The notes: generated by a model from the letters alone, not told the origin. A stretch of DNA of 64,000 nt from Comamonas koreensis (GCF_021026195.1 NZ_JAJNCT010000005.1:585231-649230); one strand, 5' to 3'. Positions 17,330-26,410 are shown, numbered from the stretch's first letter. Made by a program: numbers and translations.

Positions 17330-17922
17330 TTCATCTGCAGCGGCAAGCCCGCCGCCATCAGTTGCACACGGTTGCAGGCCGCTGCCGCTTGCTGGTTCAG
17401 CAGACCGAGCGCATCGACAAAGGCGCGCACCTCGCGGCCCATCGGAATCACGCCCAGGCCAATCTCATTGCTGACCAGAATGACAGGGCCAGTGGCAGCC
17501 TGCAGGGCAGCGACAAAGGCATCGCACTGCGCCTGCCAGGCATGTGCAGGCGCAACCTCCGAGGGCTCCATCGGCATCAGCCAGTTGGTGAGCCACAGGG
17601 TCAGGCAATCGACCACCAGCAGGTGCTCTGGCCGGCTATGGGCCTGCAGCAGCTGGGCGATGTCGCGCGGCGCTTCCAGGGTCGCCAGTTGCGGCACGCG
17701 CTCGCGGCGGTCACGCTGGTGGCGCGCAATGCGCTGCTCCATCTCGGCGTCATAGGCGGTGCCGGTGGCGATCAGGCTGGCGCTGCGGCCGGCATCGGCC
17801 TGCAGCCAAGCGCGCGCCAGCAGCTCGGCCTGGCGCGATTTGCCCGATTTCTGCCCGCCCAGCAGCAGCAGCTTCAGCGGAGCTCCATCGATATGGAATA
17901 TAGATTGATCCATGCCGCGCAT
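17326..17922 (-). CDS. cobU: Adenosylcobinamide kinase / guanylyltransferase, 198 aa
   Basis: Bifunctional enzyme (CobU/CobP) that phosphorylates adenosylcobinamide and activates it as the GDP derivative. The P-loop is LLGGQKSGKSRQAELLA, the probable guanylylated histidine is in RIARHQRDRRERV, and VSNEIGLGVIPMGREVRAF is diagnostic. The ATG at 17922 lies one base after the cobB stop codon; a second in-frame ATG at 17913 is also possible. Confidence 0.96.
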   Translation of the reverse strand: MRGMDQSIFHIDGAPLKLLLLGGQKSGKSRQAELLARAWLQADAGRSASLIATGTAYDAEMEQRIARHQRDRRERVPQLATLEAPRDIAQLLQAHSRPEHLLVVDCLTLWLTNWLMPMEPSEVAPAHAWQAQCDAFVAALQAATGPVILVSNEIGLGVIPMGREVRAFVDALGLLNQQAAAACNRVQLMAAGLPLQMK

Positions 17923-17923
17923 C

Positions 17924-19345
17924 TTAGGCGTTCAGCGCCCTGCTGTGCCAGGCCTGCGGATCGACCACCGGCATCTCCACCCCGAGCAACGCGGCCACCG
18001 CCTGCGGGCACGAGGGGAACCAGGCATGGAAATAGCTGGCATGGATGCTGCCCTGCTGGTAGACGGCTTCGCCCTTGCCGCTTTCGGCCGCTTGGCCCGG
18101 GCGGCTGCTGCGCGCCACTTCCTGGGCCTCGCTCTGCAGTTTGGAATAGTGAAAGGTATGGCCGCGCAGCATGCCCCAGGGGGTCAGCAGTTGCTGCATG
18201 CCCAGGCCGGCCAGGCGCTGCTGCATCACGGCCTGCGCCGGCAGCAAGCCCCACAGACTGTGCCAGCGGCTGTCCAGATCGGTCAGGCCCTCGGCCAGCG
18301 CCACCATGCCGCCGCATTCGGCCCAGACGGGCTTGCGCTGCTCCAGGTGCGCCTGCAGATCGAGCTGCAGACCGGCGTTGGCCTTGAGTGCCTGCAGGTG
18401 CAGCTCCGGGTAGCCGCCGGGCAGCCACAGCGCATCGCAGGCGGGCAGACGCTCCCCGGCGATGGGCGAGAAAAAGGCCAGCTCGGCACCCATGGCCTGC
18501 AGGCACTCCAGATTGGCGGTGTAGATAAAGCTGAAAGCGGCATCGCGCGCCACCGCAATGCGGCGCCCGGCCAGCCAGGCGGGCACCGGGGGGGCGTCGG
18601 CAGGCGCCGTAAAGGCCACCGTCCAGCGCTGCTGCCACTGCTGCCATGCCAGTTGGCCCAGCGGCGTTTGCGCCAGCACATCGGCGGCGGCATCCAGGCG
18701 CTCGGCAGCGTCATGCAGTTCATGGGCTGCCACCAGGCCCAGATGGCGCTCGGGCAGCAGGTTGGCGCGCGGCTTGGCGGCATCCAGGCTGACCTGGTTC
18801 ATCGCACCCAGCCACAGGGCCGGGTCGCGCAGGCCGCTGCGCAGCATCTCGCCATGGTGGGCGGTGGCCACCCGGTTGGCCAGCACGCCGGCCAGTTGCA
18901 GGCCCGGGTCATAGTGCTGCAAACCATGGGCAATGGCGCCAAAGGTGGCGGCCATGGCCGATGCATCGACGACCACCACGGCGGAGACGCCCAGCGACTT
19001 GGCCAGTTCGGCCGCGCTGTTGGCGCCATCGAACAGGCCCATTACGCCTTCGATCAGCAGCACATCGTTGCACTGCGCGGCCTGGAACAGGCGCGCGCGC
19101 ACATCGGCTTCACCGTTCATCCAGCGGTCCAGCGCATGCACCGGCTGGCCACTGGCCAGGCGCAGCCACTGCGGATCGAGAAAATCCGGACCGCACTTAA
19201 ACACCTGCACCCGCCGGCCCTGGCGGGCATGCAGGCGGGCCAGGGCCGCTGTCACCGTGGTCTTGCCCTGACCGGATGCGGGCGCCGCAATCAGCAGCGC
19301 CACACAAGAGGCCGTTGGGCGGTCCTGAACCGTCATCTCTGTCAT
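17924..19345 (-). CDS. cobB: Cobyrinate a,c-diamide synthase, 473 aa
   Basis: Glutamine-dependent amidation of cobyrinate carboxyls a and c (CobB/CbiA). The P-loop is PASGQGKTTVTAALARL, FKCGPDFLDPQWL is the family motif, and the C-terminal glutaminase domain has the nucleophile in WAECGGMVALAEGL. It starts 22 bases after btuB. With no ring-synthesis genes nearby, it may act on incomplete corrinoids or on precursors made elsewhere in the genome. Confidence 0.96.
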   Translation of the reverse strand: MTEMTVQDRPTASCVALLIAAPASGQGKTTVTAALARLHARQGRRVQVFKCGPDFLDPQWLRLASGQPVHALDRWMNGEADVRARLFQAAQCNDVLLIEGVMGLFDGANSAAELAKSLGVSAVVVVDASAMAATFGAIAHGLQHYDPGLQLAGVLANRVATAHHGEMLRSGLRDPALWLGAMNQVSLDAAKPRANLLPERHLGLVAAHELHDAAERLDAAADVLAQTPLGQLAWQQWQQRWTVAFTAPADAPPVPAWLAGRRIAVARDAAFSFIYTANLECLQAMGAELAFFSPIAGERLPACDALWLPGGYPELHLQALKANAGLQLDLQAHLEQRKPVWAECGGMVALAEGLTDLDSRWHSLWGLLPAQAVMQQRLAGLGMQQLLTPWGMLRGHTFHYSKLQSEAQEVARSSRPGQAAESGKGEAVYQQGSIHASYFHAWFPSCPQAVAALLGVEMPVVDPQAWHSRALNA

Positions 19346-19367
19346 GGCTGGCTTATCCCCTCTGCGC

Positions 19368-21266
19368 TCAGCGCGGCATCCACTTCACACCCACATACAC
19401 GCTGCGCCCTTCGGTGGCGTAGGTGCGTGCGGTCTGGTAGCGCTTGTCGGCCAGGTTGTTGATCCGGGCGATCAGGTTCACATCCTTGACGATCTCGGTC
19501 TGCGCCGACAGGTTGAACAAGGTGTAGCCGCCCAGCACATGGGTGTTGGCGGCATTGTCAAAGCGCTTGGCGCTGGTCTGCAGGTCGGCGGCCCAGGTCC
19601 ATCCTGCGGCACGCGTCTCGGCGCCCAGGGTGGCATAGCGCTTGGCGCGGCGCGCCAGCAGCTTGTCGTTTTCGGTATCGCGCGGGTTCTGGAAGTCGAC
19701 CGAACCATGCAGGTTGAAGGCGCCCAGCTTGGTGGTGCCCGCCAGGGTGATGCCCTCCAGGCGTGCCTTGCCCACATTGGCGTAGCAGCCGAATTCGCTG
19801 TCGCAGCTGCCAGGCGACGAGAAGTTGATCAGGTCGGTCACCCGGTTGCGGTAGGCCGTGGCCGAGAAGCTGTTGGCGCCTTGCGCCCAGCGCAGGCCCA
19901 GCTCGGCATTGCGGCTTTTCTCGGGGCGCAGCGATGCGTCGCCATACTCGCTGAAGCGCTGGTAGAGCGTGGGCACGCGGAAGGCCGTGCCCACCGTCGC
20001 CGTGGCGCGCCAGTTGGTTGCGAAGGCATAGCCGTAGGCGGCGCTGCCGGTGGTCTTGCCGCCAAACTCGCTGTCGTCATCCCGGCGCAGGTTCAGTTGC
20101 ACCGTATGCGGGCCGGTGTTCAGGCCATAGCCCAGCGCCAGCGCATTCTGGTGGCGGTCGCGGTCAATGCCGCCATTGGTCAATGCGTCGTCACGCCGCT
20201 CCAGCGCTGCCGTCAAGGTGTGCACACCCAGGCGCCATTCGTTCTGGAACAGGTAGTTCTGCAGGCGGGTGTCCGTCTGGTAGGGCGAGGGCCGGGTTTC
20301 GTAATAGTCGCGCGACTGGGTGAACTGCAGCTTGGTGCTGTATTGCGCGGTCCACTGCGCCTGCCAGTTCAGGCCCAGCGCATACATTTTGTTGAGGCTG
20401 CGGTCATCATCCACCGGACTGATGTCATAGCCCGAGTTCACATCGCTGGCCAGCAAGCTGGCCTCCAGCCGGTGCTGGCGGTTGATCTGGTAGCCCAGGC
20501 GGCCGCTGACCGCATTGCTGCGGTAGTCGTCCTTGTCCGGGTTGGCGGTGGCGACCGTACGCGCATTGAAGCCATCGGTCTGCGAGCGGTTGAGGCCCAG
20601 CGCGTAATCCCATCCACCGGCGCCGCCGGAGATACCCGCCTCTGCAGTGAACGTGCCCCGGCTGCCCACCCCCAGGCCGGCATAGGGCTGGGCGGGTCCT
20701 TCGCCCTTCTTCGTGAATATCTGCACCACACCGCCCATCGCGTCCGAGCCGTAGACGGCAGCAGCCGGGCCGCGCAGCACTTCGATGCGGTCGATCAGCG
20801 CCAGCGGAATCGATTGCCAGGAAGCGCCGCCAGTCGATTGCGAATCCATGCGCACGCCGTCAACGTAGACGGCGGTGAAGCGCGAATCCGCACCGCGCAG
20901 GAACACGCTGGTGGCCGTGCCGGGCCCGCCATTGCGCGTGATCTGGATACCCGGCACCCGCGCCAGCACATCGGCAACGCTGCCCGGGCCCTGGCGCTCG
21001 ATGGTTTGCGCATCGATGATGGACATATCGGCCACCAGATCGGACAGCGGCTGCGCGATGCGGTTGGCGGTCACCACCATCTCCTGCAGGTTCTTACCCG
21101 CTGTTTCCTGGCCGGAGGGCAGCTGCTGCGCCTGCGCGGACAGCGCCACGCAAGGTAGTGCCGTACTTACCGCCCAAGCGATGGCGGAGCGGGAGGGGAA
21201 CAACCGGGAACGGGGCGTGCGGAGGGGACGCGCGCAGGGGCGTGTCGTGAAAGGCGAGAAAAACAT
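19368..21266 (-). CDS. btuB: TonB-dependent vitamin B12 outer-membrane receptor, 632 aa
   Basis: Outer-membrane beta-barrel that takes up cobalamin using TonB energy. After a signal sequence ending SAQAQ there is a plug domain with a TonB-box-like QEMVVTANR, VLARVPGIQITRNGGPGTA, FLRGADSRFTAVYVDGVR and VLRGPAAAVYGSDAMGGVV. The barrel ends in a terminal aromatic-containing strand. I chose the ATG at 21266; upstream codons run into the riboswitch. It is the first gene of the riboswitch-controlled cobalamin operon. Confidence 0.93.
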   Translation of the reverse strand: MFFSPFTTRPCARPLRTPRSRLFPSRSAIAWAVSTALPCVALSAQAQQLPSGQETAGKNLQEMVVTANRIAQPLSDLVADMSIIDAQTIERQGPGSVADVLARVPGIQITRNGGPGTATSVFLRGADSRFTAVYVDGVRMDSQSTGGASWQSIPLALIDRIEVLRGPAAAVYGSDAMGGVVQIFTKKGEGPAQPYAGLGVGSRGTFTAEAGISGGAGGWDYALGLNRSQTDGFNARTVATANPDKDDYRSNAVSGRLGYQINRQHRLEASLLASDVNSGYDISPVDDDRSLNKMYALGLNWQAQWTAQYSTKLQFTQSRDYYETRPSPYQTDTRLQNYLFQNEWRLGVHTLTAALERRDDALTNGGIDRDRHQNALALGYGLNTGPHTVQLNLRRDDDSEFGGKTTGSAAYGYAFATNWRATATVGTAFRVPTLYQRFSEYGDASLRPEKSRNAELGLRWAQGANSFSATAYRNRVTDLINFSSPGSCDSEFGCYANVGKARLEGITLAGTTKLGAFNLHGSVDFQNPRDTENDKLLARRAKRYATLGAETRAAGWTWAADLQTSAKRFDNAANTHVLGGYTLFNLSAQTEIVKDVNLIARINNLADKRYQTARTYATEGRSVYVGVKWMPR

Positions 21267-21361
21267 GGACTGAGCTGGCGATGAACCACCCCGCGCCAGC
21301 CTCCCCGCCGGCAATGGGGAACACGGAAGCTGTGGCAGCACCTGGGCCACGCACCTCCACT

Positions 21362-21590
21362 ATGTTGGCCGGTATCCGGGCTGGCGATGACACAGCACAC
21401 GCCTTCCCAAACACTTGTTCAAGGTATTCAGTGGCATAGTGGTGGCTGTGGATGGCGCAAAAGCCAACCATCGCTTACCGTTGCGGGGGCAGCGCAGGTT
21501 GCGCAAGGCTTGTAGGGCACAAGCAGCGCTCCTGCTTCCCGTTGAACTGCCCCCATGTGAACCACTGGGGCGAGCACCAACGGGTACAAT
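21362..21590 (-). promoter_or_regulatory. Cobalamin riboswitch upstream of btuB
   Basis: On the minus strand the conserved elements occur in order: GCCCCCGCAACGGTAA (21490-21475), ATGCCACTGAAT (21437-21426), GGGAAGGC (21408-21401) and the B12 box AGCCCGGATACCGGCC (21382-21367). Spacing and order match the cobalamin riboswitch aptamer. It ends about 100 bases before the btuB start; it should repress btuB and the downstream genes when adenosylcobalamin is abundant. A -10-like TAAAAT (21594-21589) lies at its 5' end. I see nothing further in 21267-21361. Confidence 0.95.
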
Positions 21591-21633
21591 TTTAGCGTTA
21601 AACCCATTGCGCACTTAAGAAGACTGTCTCTCT

Positions 21634-21849
21634 ATGGCCACTACGCCTTCTATGGATCTGATGCTTGAGCGGGTGGAAGCACTGCTGAGCCGTCATGAGG
21701 CTTTGCAACGCGCCCACGCCCAACTGCAAGAGCAGGTCACCACCCTTACCCAGGAGCGCGACTCCCTCCAATCGCGCCTGACAGCGGCCCGCGCCCGCGT
21801 CGACGCACTGATCGAACGCCTGCCCAAGACCTTTGACCAGGACGAATGA
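21634..21849 (+). CDS. ZapB-like coiled-coil protein (TIGR02449 type), 71 aa
   Basis: Short coiled-coil protein probably linked to cell division. Nearly the whole length is heptad-rich (LMLERVEALLSRHEALQRAH and LQEQVTTLTQERDSLQSRL). It is directly upstream of zapA, with a 4-base stop/start overlap. This pairing is common in beta- and gamma-proteobacteria. The name rests on size, coiled coil and context. It diverges from the riboswitch-led btuB transcript; a -10-like TACAAT lies at 21585-21590. Confidence 0.8.
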   Translation: MATTPSMDLMLERVEALLSRHEALQRAHAQLQEQVTTLTQERDSLQSRLTAARARVDALIERLPKTFDQDE

Positions 21850-22268
21850 TGAAACAGCTGGAAGTACACATCATGCAGCAAAGCTATATGCTGGGCTGCC
21901 CCGAAGGCCAGGAAACACGCTTGCTGGCAGCAGTCAAGCATGTGGATGAGGCCATGAGCGGCATCCGCGACGCGGGCAAGATCCGTGGCCGCGAGCGCAT
22001 CGCCGTGCTGGCGGCACTCAATGTGGCCTTTGATCTGCTCGACCTGCAAGTGCAAAACAGCCAGTTGAGCCAGACAGCCGATGCGTTGCAAGCGCAGGCC
22101 GCCGCCCAATCGGCAGCGATGGCCGAGGCCCAGACCCAGCCTGCCGCCACTGCGCAGGCCAGCCTCGACTGGGACGAGCCCCGTTTGCAATCGGTGCTGC
22201 AACGGCTCGATGCGGCACTGGCTCCCGCCCCCTCCCCGGGTGCACAAACGCTGGCCGCCAGCGCCTGA
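21846..22268 (+). CDS. zapA: Cell division protein ZapA, 140 aa
   Basis: FtsZ-ring associated protein that promotes FtsZ bundling. The N-terminal ZapA fold shows LEVHIMQQSYMLGCPEGQE and LLAAVKHVDEAMSGIRDAGK, followed by RERIAVLAALNVAFDLL and a coiled coil. The C-terminal Ala-rich tail is longer than in E. coli ZapA. Either of two adjacent ATG codons may start it. The downstream 6S RNA gene is the usual neighbour of zapA. Confidence 0.93.
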   Translation: MMKQLEVHIMQQSYMLGCPEGQETRLLAAVKHVDEAMSGIRDAGKIRGRERIAVLAALNVAFDLLDLQVQNSQLSQTADALQAQAAAQSAAMAEAQTQPAATAQASLDWDEPRLQSVLQRLDAALAPAPSPGAQTLAASA

Positions 22269-22442
22269 CAGCCGCGTGTTAGCAGCCGCTAGCACCAAAT
22301 GCCGAAGCCTCGCAATGCATTGGCGAAAAATACCGCTCCATGCGTTCTACGATCTGTGTAGGACGCTATCTTTTTTGACCAATCTCAGCACATTGAATTG
22401 CGATTTTGGCGGGTGCAGCAGGTGCGAGCGATTACAATGAAA

Positions 22443-22620
22443 GCGTTCGCAGCCCTGCTGGACTTTATAGTTCCTTGAACCAATGCTCTACGAGCACGGG
22501 CTTGGTACATCACCTATTGAGCGTGATCGTCTCGCGTCAGATGAACCCAACGATAGGTTGCCCTCGCCCACCTGAACCCCCGGTTCAGGATGACGGTCCA
22601 GTGGATCCGCTGCGAACACC
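22443..22620 (+). ncRNA. ssrS: 6S RNA
   Basis: Regulatory RNA that mimics an open promoter and sequesters sigma70 RNA polymerase. The closing stem is perfect: GTTCGCAGC (22445-22453) pairs with GCTGCGAAC (22609-22617). The 3' half has the inner hairpin CCTGAAC-CCCCG-GTTCAGG followed by the ATGACGGTCC conserved in 6S RNAs. A -10 box TACAAT (22433-22438) precedes the 5' end. Size (about 180 nt) and position after zapA both fit. This accounts for most of the gene-free stretch 22269-22715. Confidence 0.92.
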
Positions 22621-22678
22621 TGATTTTTTCGGGCAGGCTGCCCAACCTGTCTTCTCCTCTCCGCGACAGCGGGGTTTC

Positions 22679-22705
22679 AGGCCACCTGTTTCAGGTGGCC
22701 TTTTT
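22679..22705 (+). terminator. Rho-independent terminator downstream of 6S RNA
   Basis: The hairpin GGCCACCTG-TTT-CAGGTGGCC is followed by TTTTT. It ends about ten bases before the TauE/SafE start codon, so that gene needs read-through or a promoter within the 6S region. Confidence 0.85.
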
Positions 22706-22715
22706 ACTGCGCACC

Positions 22716-23537
22716 ATGGCTGATCCCCTCGTTTTGCTGCCGCTGTCCGTGCTGGGATTGATCGGCGGTTTTCTGGCGGGCCTGCTGGGCATCGGCGGCG
22801 GCATGGTGCTGGTGCCCTTTATCACCTACATCCTGGGCACCCAGGGCGTGGCGCCTGAACTGGCGATCAAGATGGCGATCGCCACGTCGATGGCAACCAT
22901 TGTGTTCACATCGATGTCGAGCGTCCGCGCCCACCACCAGCATGGCGCCGTACGCTGGGATCTCGTCAAACGCCTGGCCCCTGGCATCGTGCTGGGCGGC
23001 CTGTTGGCCAGCCTGGGCATTTTTGCTGTGCTCAAGGGCAGCTACCTGGGCTTGTTCTTCGGCCTTTTCATTGGCTACTCGGCACTGCGCATGTTCCGCA
23101 AGCCCAACAGCAAAGGGACGCGCCCCATGCCGGGCACCGCCGGGCAGCTGGCGGCCGGCGGCGTAATTGGCTGCCTCTCGGGCCTAGTCGGTGCCGGCGG
23201 TGCGTTCATCAGCGTGCCCTTCATGACCTGGTGCAGCGTGCCGATGCACAACGCGGTGGCGACCAGCTCGGCGCTGGGCTTTCCGATCGCGGTCACGAAT
23301 GTCATCGGCTTCATGGTGGCCGGCCTGCACCTGCAGGGCCTGCCACCGCATTCGCTGGGCTACATCTGGCTGCCCGGCCTGGCCGCCATTGCCACCTGCA
23401 GCGTGCTGACCGCGCCGCTGGGTGCCCGTGCCGCGCACCGCCTGCCGGTGGCACAGCTCAAGAAAATTTTTGGCGGCATCCTGCTGTGCCTGGCGCTCTA
23501 CATGCTCTACAAAAGCCTGGCAGCCTGGCAGGTCTGA
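22716..23537 (+). CDS. TauE/SafE family sulfite/anion exporter-like permease, 273 aa
   Basis: Inner-membrane transporter of the TauE/SafE (DUF81) family, associated with sulfur-compound or organic-anion export. It has two repeats of hydrophobic helices. The signature GGFLAGLLGIGGGMVLVPF lies near the N-terminus and its repeat GGVIGCLSGLVGAGGAFISV in the second half. The ATG at 22716 starts immediately after the terminator; upstream in-frame codons belong to the 6S RNA. The substrate is unknown. Confidence 0.88.
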   Translation: MADPLVLLPLSVLGLIGGFLAGLLGIGGGMVLVPFITYILGTQGVAPELAIKMAIATSMATIVFTSMSSVRAHHQHGAVRWDLVKRLAPGIVLGGLLASLGIFAVLKGSYLGLFFGLFIGYSALRMFRKPNSKGTRPMPGTAGQLAAGGVIGCLSGLVGAGGAFISVPFMTWCSVPMHNAVATSSALGFPIAVTNVIGFMVAGLHLQGLPPHSLGYIWLPGLAAIATCSVLTAPLGARAAHRLPVAQLKKIFGGILLCLALYMLYKSLAAWQV

Positions 23538-23553
23538 GCCTGCCCCAAGCCGG

Positions 23554-24936
23554 CTAGATGATGCGCGAGAAGCGCGCGCGGTTGCGGTCAGCCTGCAGGT
23601 TCTTGTCGAACACCATGGCCACGCCGCGCACAAAATACCAGCCCAGCTCCGTCACGCTGATCGCCTCGTCGCTCAGTTGCACCAGGCCCTGGCCCTGCAG
23701 CTCGCGCAGCTGGGCCAGCTCGGCAGCAAAATACTGCGCAAAATCAATCAGCCAGGCCTGCTCCAGCGATTCGATCGCCAGGCTGCCCTGGCACATCAGG
23801 CCCATGATCACCGCGCGGCGCAGCAGGTCATCGCGCGTCAGCGCCAGGCCGCGCACCACGGGGATCTGGCCCTGGTCGATCAGGTCGTAATACTCCTCCA
23901 GCGTCTTGGCATTCTGGCTGTAGGTAGCGCCGATGCGGCCAATGGCCGACACGCCCAGCGCCAGCAGATCGCAATCAGGCTGGGTGCTGTAGCCCTGGAA
24001 GTTGCGGTGCAGGCGGCCCTGGCGCTTGGCCACCGCCAAGGCATCGTCAGGCAGCGCGAAATGGTCCATGCCCACATAGACATAGCCGGCGCCTTCCAGC
24101 GCGGCCAAGGACTGGGCCAGCATCGCAAGTTTGTCGGCCGGGCTGGGCAGGTCCTGCGTCAGAATGCGGCGCTGGGGCTTGAAGCGCTCGGGCAAGTGCG
24201 CATAGGCGTAGAGTGCAATGCGGTCAGGCCGCAGCGCATTGACCTGCTCCATCGTGCGCGCAAAGCTGGCCGGGCTTTGCAGCGGCAAGCCATAGATCAG
24301 GTCGATATTGATCGATTCAAAACCTATCTCGCGCGCCTGCGCCACCAAGGCAAACACCTGGTCGGCGGGCTGCTCACGGTGCACGGCCTTTTGCACCAGC
24401 GGGTCAAAATCCTGCACGCCAAAGCTCAGGCGGTTGAAGCCCAATTGGTAGAGGTGCAGCAGGCGCTCGCGGCTCACGGTGCGCGGGTCGATCTCGATGG
24501 AGTACTCGCCGCCCGGCTGCAGCTCGAAGCGCTGCTTGACGATGTCCATCAGGCGGCTGAGGCCCGCATCGCTCAGGAAGGTCGGCGAGCCCCCGCCCAG
24601 GTGCAGCTGGCTGATGGTCGAGCGTGTGCTGAGGTGGGCGAGCTGCAGATCCAGCTCGCGCTCCAGGTAGCCGAGGTACTCGTCGGCCCGCTCGGGATGC
24701 TTGGTGATGATCTTATTGCAGGCACAGTAGTAGCACAGCGAGGCGCAGAACGGCACATGCACATACAAGGACAGTGGCGCCAGCCTGGCCGCCAGGCCAC
24801 TGCCGCGTTGCGCCAGCGCCTGCTTGTACTCATTCGCAGCAAAGGCTTCAACAAATCGGTCTGCGGTAGGATACGAGGTGTAACGGGGGCCGGGGACGTC
24901 AAAACGGCGCAGCAGGTCGGGAGTCAGGGAAATCAT
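23554..24936 (-). CDS. hemN: Oxygen-independent coproporphyrinogen III oxidase, 460 aa
   Basis: Radical SAM enzyme for anaerobic or microaerobic haem synthesis, decarboxylating coproporphyrinogen III. The radical SAM cysteine motif is VPFCASLCYYCACN (CxxxCxxC plus a fourth Cys), and HLGGGSPTFLS and SFGVQDFD are HemN signatures. The ATG at 24936 is preferred; the upstream extension would overlap the FNR box. A perfect FNR site lies 52 bases upstream, consistent with induction at low oxygen. It converges with the TauE gene. Confidence 0.95.
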   Translation of the reverse strand: MISLTPDLLRRFDVPGPRYTSYPTADRFVEAFAANEYKQALAQRGSGLAARLAPLSLYVHVPFCASLCYYCACNKIITKHPERADEYLGYLERELDLQLAHLSTRSTISQLHLGGGSPTFLSDAGLSRLMDIVKQRFELQPGGEYSIEIDPRTVSRERLLHLYQLGFNRLSFGVQDFDPLVQKAVHREQPADQVFALVAQAREIGFESINIDLIYGLPLQSPASFARTMEQVNALRPDRIALYAYAHLPERFKPQRRILTQDLPSPADKLAMLAQSLAALEGAGYVYVGMDHFALPDDALAVAKRQGRLHRNFQGYSTQPDCDLLALGVSAIGRIGATYSQNAKTLEEYYDLIDQGQIPVVRGLALTRDDLLRRAVIMGLMCQGSLAIESLEQAWLIDFAQYFAAELAQLRELQGQGLVQLSDEAISVTELGWYFVRGVAMVFDKNLQADRNRARFSRII

Positions 24937-24987
24937 GGGCTTTATCCTTGCGGACCCCCAATGTGCCCCAAGGCCTGCCACCCGTCC

Positions 24988-25001
24988 TTGATATACATCA
25001 A
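24988..25001. promoter_or_regulatory. FNR/ANR binding site between hemN and fnr
   Basis: TTGATATACATCAA matches the consensus TTGAT-N4-ATCAA exactly. It lies 52 bases from the hemN start and 85 bases from the fnr start, so it could serve either or both divergent genes. Confidence 0.9.
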
Positions 25002-25085
25002 GAACCCATTTGGCGCCTGCACGCACAATAGGCGCATACGAGGAACGCCGTTCCTACACGAATATTTGTTCGAGGGTATTGATAC

Positions 25086-25808
25086 ATGACATCCAACTCC
25101 ATCAAGGTGGCGTGCTCCAACTGCAATCTGCGCGAGCTGTGCATGCCCGTGGGTCTGTCGGCCGAACAAATGGAACGCATTGACGAGATCGTCGCCACAC
25201 GCCGCAAGATCAAGCGCGGAAGCGCGCTGTTCCGCAATGGCGAGACCTTCACCTCGCTGTACGCCATCCGCACCGGCTTCTTCAAGACCAGCATCGCCAC
25301 CGAAGATGGGCGCGACCAGGTCACCGGTTTTCAGATGGCCGGCGAGATCATCGGTCTCGATGGCATCGTCAACGACCGCCACTCCTGCGACGCGATTGCG
25401 CTGGAAGATGCCGAGGTCTGCGTCATGCCCTACTCCTCGCTCGAAGACCTGTCGCGCGAAGTGACCGCTTTGCAGCACCATGTGCACAAGGTCATGAGCC
25501 GCGAGATCGTGCGCGAGCATGGCGTCATGCTGCTGCTGGGCAGCATGCGCGCCGAAGAGCGCCTGGCCGCCTTCCTGCTGAACCTGGTGCAGCGCCTGCA
25601 TGCCCGCGGCTTTTCGCAGCATGAGCTGATCCTGCGCATGACCCGCGAGGAAATCGGCAGCTACCTGGGCCTGAAGCTGGAGACCGTCAGCCGCACCTTC
25701 TCCAAGTTTGCCGAGGAGAACATCATTGAGGTGAAGCAGCGCCATGTGCGCATTCTGGACACGGAAAAACTCCAGGGCCTCATCAACACCCAGGCCTGCA
25801 CTGTCTAA
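25086..25808 (+). CDS. fnr: FNR-type oxygen-sensing transcription regulator, 240 aa
   Basis: CRP/FNR family global regulator of the shift to anaerobic or microaerobic growth. Cys 10, 13 and 19, together with Cys 101, supply the four ligands for the oxygen-labile 4Fe-4S cluster. A cNMP-fold core follows, and the C-terminal helix-turn-helix is REEIGSYLGLKLETVSRTFS, whose recognition helix has the FNR-type E-x2-SR pattern. The FNR box and a perfect AGGAAC-GCC-GTTCCT palindrome (25041-25055) lie upstream. Confidence 0.95.
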   Translation: MTSNSIKVACSNCNLRELCMPVGLSAEQMERIDEIVATRRKIKRGSALFRNGETFTSLYAIRTGFFKTSIATEDGRDQVTGFQMAGEIIGLDGIVNDRHSCDAIALEDAEVCVMPYSSLEDLSREVTALQHHVHKVMSREIVREHGVMLLLGSMRAEERLAAFLLNLVQRLHARGFSQHELILRMTREEIGSYLGLKLETVSRTFSKFAEENIIEVKQRHVRILDTEKLQGLINTQACTV

Positions 25809-25941
25809 GCCCTGCCAGCGAACACAAACGCGGCCTGATCCGACATCCTGGCGCGCCATAAGCGGCGATGCTTGGAGATGAAACCAGGGCAAGGCAGCAG
25901 CCTGTTGCTCTGTCTGCAGTCTGATCTGAAAGGAGCCCGCC

Positions 25942-26385
25942 ATGTACCAACATATCCTGCTTGCCACCGATGGCTCTGAGCTGTCCGAAAAGGCGGTGCG
26001 CCATGCACTGGCACTGGCCAAACTGAGCCATGCCACGGTCACCGCCGTCAACATCTCACCCAATTACCCGCGCAGCTACTTTGAAGGCAGCACCATGCAA
26101 AACCCCGATGACATCGCGCGCATCGAGGAAGGTTGGGAACGCGCCGCGCAAAGCATTGTCGACAAGGTGGTGGCTGAGGGCGCCGCGACTGGTGTGCCCA
26201 TCAAGACCTTGGTGATCAAGTCCGACATGATTGCCGAAGCCTTGCTGGAGACGGCCAAGAAGGAAAACTGCGACCTGATCGTCATGGCCTCGCACGGCTA
26301 CCGGGGCCTGAAGCGTTTGCTGCTGGGCAGCGAAACCCAGCATGTGCTGACCCATGCGACGATACCGGTGCTGGTGCTGCGCTGA
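25942..26385 (+). CDS. Universal stress protein UspA family, 147 aa
   Basis: Single-domain Usp protein with the ATP-binding pattern near the C-terminus: DLIVMASHGYRGLKRLLLGS then ETQHVLTHATIPVLVLR, matching G-2x-G-9x-G-S/T. The N-terminus YQHILLATDGSELSEKA is the conserved first strand. An AAAGGAG ribosome binding site precedes the ATG. It lies downstream of fnr on the same strand, but I saw no FNR site in the 133-base gap. Confidence 0.92.
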   Translation: MYQHILLATDGSELSEKAVRHALALAKLSHATVTAVNISPNYPRSYFEGSTMQNPDDIARIEEGWERAAQSIVDKVVAEGAATGVPIKTLVIKSDMIAEALLETAKKENCDLIVMASHGYRGLKRLLLGSETQHVLTHATIPVLVLR

Positions 26386-26410
26386 CCGCCGCATAACTTC
26401 AACCCCGATA

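Noticed and set aside
22590-22715. Upstream extension of the TauE/SafE gene
   Set aside because: The in-frame codons overlap the 3' end of 6S RNA and its terminator; the ATG at 22716 gives the normal family start.
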